DNA of 64,000 nucleotides. Origin: Profundibacter sp033851955 (GTDB lineage Bacteria; Pseudomonadota; Alphaproteobacteria; Rhodobacterales; Rhodobacteraceae). Of this stretch, positions 61,337-64,000 are shown in pieces (within the stretch, counting starts at the first letter, position 1; each line of letters begins with the position of its first letter). Made by a program: the position numbers and the translations under genes. Where the stretch lies: the NCBI GenBank assembly GCA_033851955.1, contig JAWSVK010000020.1:1-64000 (forward strand), in the 5' to 3' direction. Under the pieces are notes generated by a model. That model did not search any database. It worked only from the letters and a program-made list of their open reading frames with translations, and was not told where the DNA came from.

Positions 61337-63159
61337 TGTGTGGTATTGTAGGGGTCCTTGGGGATCACGAAGCTGCTCCGATACTGGTTGAAGCGCTAAA
61401 ACGCATGGAATATCGCGGGTATGACAGCGCCGGTATTGCCACCATCAATGGCGGCGTGCTGGACCGTCGTCGCGCTGTTGGAAAACTGGTAAACCTGTCG
61501 GATTTACTGGTGCATGAACCCCTGGCAGGCAAGGCTGGGATCGGTCACACACGTTGGGCCACACATGGCGCGCCCACGGTTGGAAATGCGCATCCACATA
61601 AGGCTGGCCCTGTTTCGGTTGTACACAATGGCATAGTAGAGAATTTTCGCGAATTACGCGCGGAAATGGCCCGTAATGGCATTGAATTTCAGACCGAAAC
61701 AGATACCGAAACCATCGCGTTACTGGCCCATCACTATATTGAGCAAGGCATGTCACCTCGCGACGCCGCCCGTGAAACCATCGCCCGACTTGAGGGCGCT
61801 TTCGCACTGTGTTTCCTGTTTGACGGCGAAGAAGATCTGCTGATCGCGGCGCGCAAAGGCTCGCCTCTGGCCATTGGCCATGGAGTAGGCGAAATGTTCG
61901 TCGGCTCTGACGCCATCGCACTGGCTCCGATGACAAACAGGATCACTTATCTGGAAGAAGGCGATTGGGCCATCGTGACCCGCAATTCGGTTGAAATTCG
62001 CGACGCTGAGGGGCATCAAGCCCACCGCCCAATCAAAACCGTCAACATCGACAGCGCCCGCGTCGAAAAGGGTGGCCACAAGCACTACATGGCCAAAGAA
62101 ATCGCCGAGCAACCCACCGTCATGGGCGAAGCAATTGAGCATTACATCAGCGCTGACGGCACTGAAATCATCTTGCCTGACGGCGGCATTGATTTCACCA
62201 AATTTGACCGCATCACAATGGTGGCCTGTGGCACCGCATATTTGGCCTGTTTGACCGCGAAATACTGGTTCGAGCAAGTGGCCCGCCTGCCCGTCGAAGT
62301 CGATGTCGCCTCAGAATTTCGCTATCGCGAGCCGCCGATTCCGGCCCGTACCTTGGCCCTGTTTGTCAGCCAATCGGGCGAAACCGCCGACACATTGGCG
62401 GCGCTGCGCTACTGCAAAGGCAAGGCCGATATGATCCTGTCGGTTGTCAATGTGGCCGAATCCTCAATCGCGCGAGAATCTGATTTGGCGCTGCCTATTT
62501 TGGCGGGCACCGAAATCGGCGTGGCCTCGACCAAAGCCTTCACGTGCCAACTGACAGTGATGGCATCCCTGATGCTAAAAGCCGCACAGGCCCGCAACGA
62601 AATCAGCGACGAAGAACTGGCAAATCATCTCGCGACCCTGCGCACCTTGCCCGGCCTTTTGAGCCTTGCCATCAACACCGGCCCCGAAGTCAAAGCGGTT
62701 TCACGCATGCTCGCCGAGGCGCAAGATGTGCTGTTCTTAGGCCGTGGCTCAATGTTTCCGCTCGCTCTAGAAGGTGCGCTAAAATTAAAAGAAATCAGCT
62801 ATATACATGCCGAAGGTTATGCATCAGGTGAACTAAAACACGGCCCCATCGCGTTGATCGACAAAATGATGCCCGTGGTGGTGATGGCCCCGCGCGACAC
62901 GCTGTTCGACAAAACCGTTTCCAACATGCAAGAGGTGATGGCACGCGGTGGCAAAGTGTTGTTGATCTCGGACGCACAGGGAATTAAAGAAGCCGGTGAA
63001 GGCACGTGGCAAACTCTGACAATGCCGCAAGTGGACAACCTATTTGCCCCCATACTATACGCAATCCCAGCCCAATTGCTGGCCTATCACACAGCTATCG
63101 CCAAAGGAACTGACGTGGACCAACCCCGTAATCTGGCCAAATCGGTCACCGTAGAATGA
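61336..63159 (+). CDS. glmS: Glutamine--fructose-6-phosphate aminotransferase
   Basis: 607 residues. N-terminal nucleophile Cys2 (MCGIVGVLG) of the glutaminase domain, then two SIS sugar-isomerase domains (SQSGETADTLAALRYCKGKAD; GRGSMFPLALEGALKLKEISYIHAEGYASGELKHGP) and the C-terminal DQPRNLAKSVTVE. It produces glucosamine-6-phosphate. RBS AAGGAGG precedes the start inside glmU. No ribozyme leader is expected or seen, because the start overlaps glmU. Confidence 0.98.
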   Translation: MCGIVGVLGDHEAAPILVEALKRMEYRGYDSAGIATINGGVLDRRRAVGKLVNLSDLLVHEPLAGKAGIGHTRWATHGAPTVGNAHPHKAGPVSVVHNGIVENFRELRAEMARNGIEFQTETDTETIALLAHHYIEQGMSPRDAARETIARLEGAFALCFLFDGEEDLLIAARKGSPLAIGHGVGEMFVGSDAIALAPMTNRITYLEEGDWAIVTRNSVEIRDAEGHQAHRPIKTVNIDSARVEKGGHKHYMAKEIAEQPTVMGEAIEHYISADGTEIILPDGGIDFTKFDRITMVACGTAYLACLTAKYWFEQVARLPVEVDVASEFRYREPPIPARTLALFVSQSGETADTLAALRYCKGKADMILSVVNVAESSIARESDLALPILAGTEIGVASTKAFTCQLTVMASLMLKAAQARNEISDEELANHLATLRTLPGLLSLAINTGPEVKAVSRMLAEAQDVLFLGRGSMFPLALEGALKLKEISYIHAEGYASGELKHGPIALIDKMMPVVVMAPRDTLFDKTVSNMQEVMARGGKVLLISDAQGIKEAGEGTWQTLTMPQVDNLFAPILYAIPAQLLAYHTAIAKGTDVDQPRNLAKSVTVE

Positions 63160-63833
63160 CCCCTGAAAACGCAATTGATGCCCTGCGCCGACACTCGGTT
63201 GAAGGCAAAGCGCTGCAAATGGCGGCCTACCATAAATCCAAGCGCCCTTTTTTGGGTGTGGCCAATCCGATGATCGACGAAGAGGTCAAGGAATGGCGCG
63301 CCACACTAGACATTGCCGGCCGCGTTGAGTTGGCTGACGGCCTGTGGAAAACCGGTTTTTTTGAAGCCCGCATCGCCGCCGCCAAACTGCTGACCCAAGC
63401 CCGCATCAGCGATGATGACGCGGTCTGGGCCCTAATCAGATCCTGGGTGCCGCAGTTTGATGGATGGGCGATTTCTGATCACGCCTGCACAGCTGGGCGT
63501 AAGCGGATTGAGGCCGATCCAAGCCGTCTTAAACAGGTCGAGAATTGGACCAAATCGCCGCATATGTGGACCCGTCGCGCTGCACTTGTGATCACCCTGC
63601 CCTGGACCAAACAAAACAACCCAAAACCAGCCGACCTTGAAATTCGCGAACGCGTTTTGGGATGGGCCGCGGGCTATGTCGATGACACCAATTGGTTCAT
63701 CCAGAAATCAATTTCTTGGTGGCTGCGCGATCTGGGCAAACACGACCCCGATCGCACCCGCGCGTTCATAGAGACCTACGGCGAGCGCATGAAGCCTTTC
63801 GCCGTCAAAGATGCCGTACGCAAACTAAAATAA
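63156..63833 (+). CDS. DNA alkylation repair protein (AlkD-like HEAT-repeat glycosylase)
   Basis: 225 residues, all helical HEAT-like repeats. Contains the AlkD signatures WKTGFFEARIAAAKLLTQ, WVPQFDGWAISDHAC and DDTNWFIQKSISWWLRDLGK, where Trp/Asp residues hold alkylated bases. AlkD removes 3- and 7-alkylpurines. It overlaps glmS by 4 bases (ATGA), so it is co-transcribed with glmU-glmS, an unexpected partner. Confidence 0.92.
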   Translation: MTPENAIDALRRHSVEGKALQMAAYHKSKRPFLGVANPMIDEEVKEWRATLDIAGRVELADGLWKTGFFEARIAAAKLLTQARISDDDAVWALIRSWVPQFDGWAISDHACTAGRKRIEADPSRLKQVENWTKSPHMWTRRAALVITLPWTKQNNPKPADLEIRERVLGWAAGYVDDTNWFIQKSISWWLRDLGKHDPDRTRAFIETYGERMKPFAVKDAVRKLK

Positions 63834-63852
63834 TGCGCGGCATTTTGTTAAC

Positions 63853-64000
63853 CTAACCGTTTTTACGCAGTTCACGCCGCATGATTTTGCCCGTCGTTGT
63901 CATCGGCAGCGCCTTAACCCGTTCAATCCAGCGCGGCGCCACATGTGGACTGACCTTGTCGCGAACCCGCTGGATCAGCGCGGCTTCCAGCCCGTCCCAC
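63853..64000 (-). CDS. Acyl-CoA/acetyl-CoA synthetase-like AMP-forming enzyme, C-terminus (cut by window edge)
   Basis: The minus-strand frame ends at a stop at 63853-63855 and reads leftward WDGLEAALIQRVRDKVSPHV to APRWIERVKALPMTTTGKIMRRELRKNG. The motif LPMTTTGKIMRREL near the end is the conserved acyl-adenylating lysine loop (P-x-T-x-T/S-G-K) of the ANL superfamily. Only about 48 residues are in the window, so the acid substrate cannot be told. Confidence 0.8.
   Translation of the reverse strand, partial: WDGLEAALIQRVRDKVSPHVAPRWIERVKALPMTTTGKIMRRELRKNG

Noticed and set aside
1..64000. CRISPR arrays, rRNA and tRNA genes
   Set aside because: No repeat-spacer arrays were found on either strand by eye, and no cloverleaf-like or rRNA-like segments were recognised; a covariance search could still find something small.

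Overview
The window looks like a chromosomal segment of a marine alphaproteobacterium of the Rhodobacteraceae (Roseobacter group). The reasons are the helABCDX-type cytochrome c maturation order (ccmA-B-C-D-G) directly behind yajC-secD-secF, the heterotetrameric sarcosine oxidase operon, an Atm1-type ABC exporter, CcmI beside RuvX and a DUF1289 gene, and a dispersed intergenic repeat with a GGATATTT core of a kind I associate with this family. No rRNA, tRNA or CRISPR array was recognised. The left edge cuts an IS3-family element and the right edge cuts an acyl-CoA/acetyl-CoA synthetase-like gene.

Layout. 1-390: an IS3-type element has cut off a membrane-anchored endonuclease/exonuclease/phosphatase-like gene. 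0.5-9.5 kb: a hydrolase-OsmC fusion, a PCMT-like methyltransferase with a second hydrolase, purB, an isolated FliG, a three-gene cobalt-type nitrile hydratase or thiocyanate hydrolase operon with a split beta subunit, an LpxL-like acyltransferase and a DUF1223 protein. 9.7-13.2 kb: aconitase, followed by a small lipoprotein gene and a second, diverged copy of the aconitase 3' end. 13.2-20.2 kb (minus strand): yajC-secD-secF-TauE/SafE-Mth938-ccmA-B-C-D-G, a protein export and cytochrome c assembly block. 20.4-26.9 kb: serS, a fatty acid desaturase, a lipoprotein, and the yfgM-bamB-der block of outer membrane assembly and ribosome biogenesis. 27-32.4 kb: an RND efflux pair with an unusually long permease. 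32.4-39.6 kb: a DUF6326-like pseudogene, Atm1, a LysM protein, a LOG-family protein, RarD, a lipoprotein and superoxide dismutase.

39.7-42.4 kb is the most unusual accessory stretch. It holds four tandem, diverged paralogues of a small secreted two-cysteine protein I cannot assign, next to a membrane protein with a cysteine-containing C-terminal domain. 42.5-47.9 kb is the sarcosine oxidase operon soxB-(small ORF)-soxD-soxA-soxG, for oxidative demethylation of sarcosine to glycine. 48.1-50.0 kb has ccmI-ruvX-DUF1289.

50.1-53.4 kb is a recombination-scarred region. The 3' end of a TauE/SafE gene occurs three times (one full gene and two tail remnants), two copies being linked to the dispersed repeat, with a PNPOx-like gene and a small secreted protein gene between the copies. 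The aconitase locus shows the same kind of scar, so two places in the window have a small cargo gene lying between copies of a conserved gene's 3' end. 53.4-59.9 kb: dusA, an alpha/beta hydrolase, a sulfur-metabolism pair (a TIGR01244 phosphatase/sulfurtransferase-like protein and an ETHE1-like persulfide dioxygenase), then glycerate 2-kinase, a DegT aminotransferase and phosphoglycolate phosphatase. 60.0-63.8 kb: glmU-glmS-AlkD, making UDP-GlcNAc precursors and repairing alkylated DNA.
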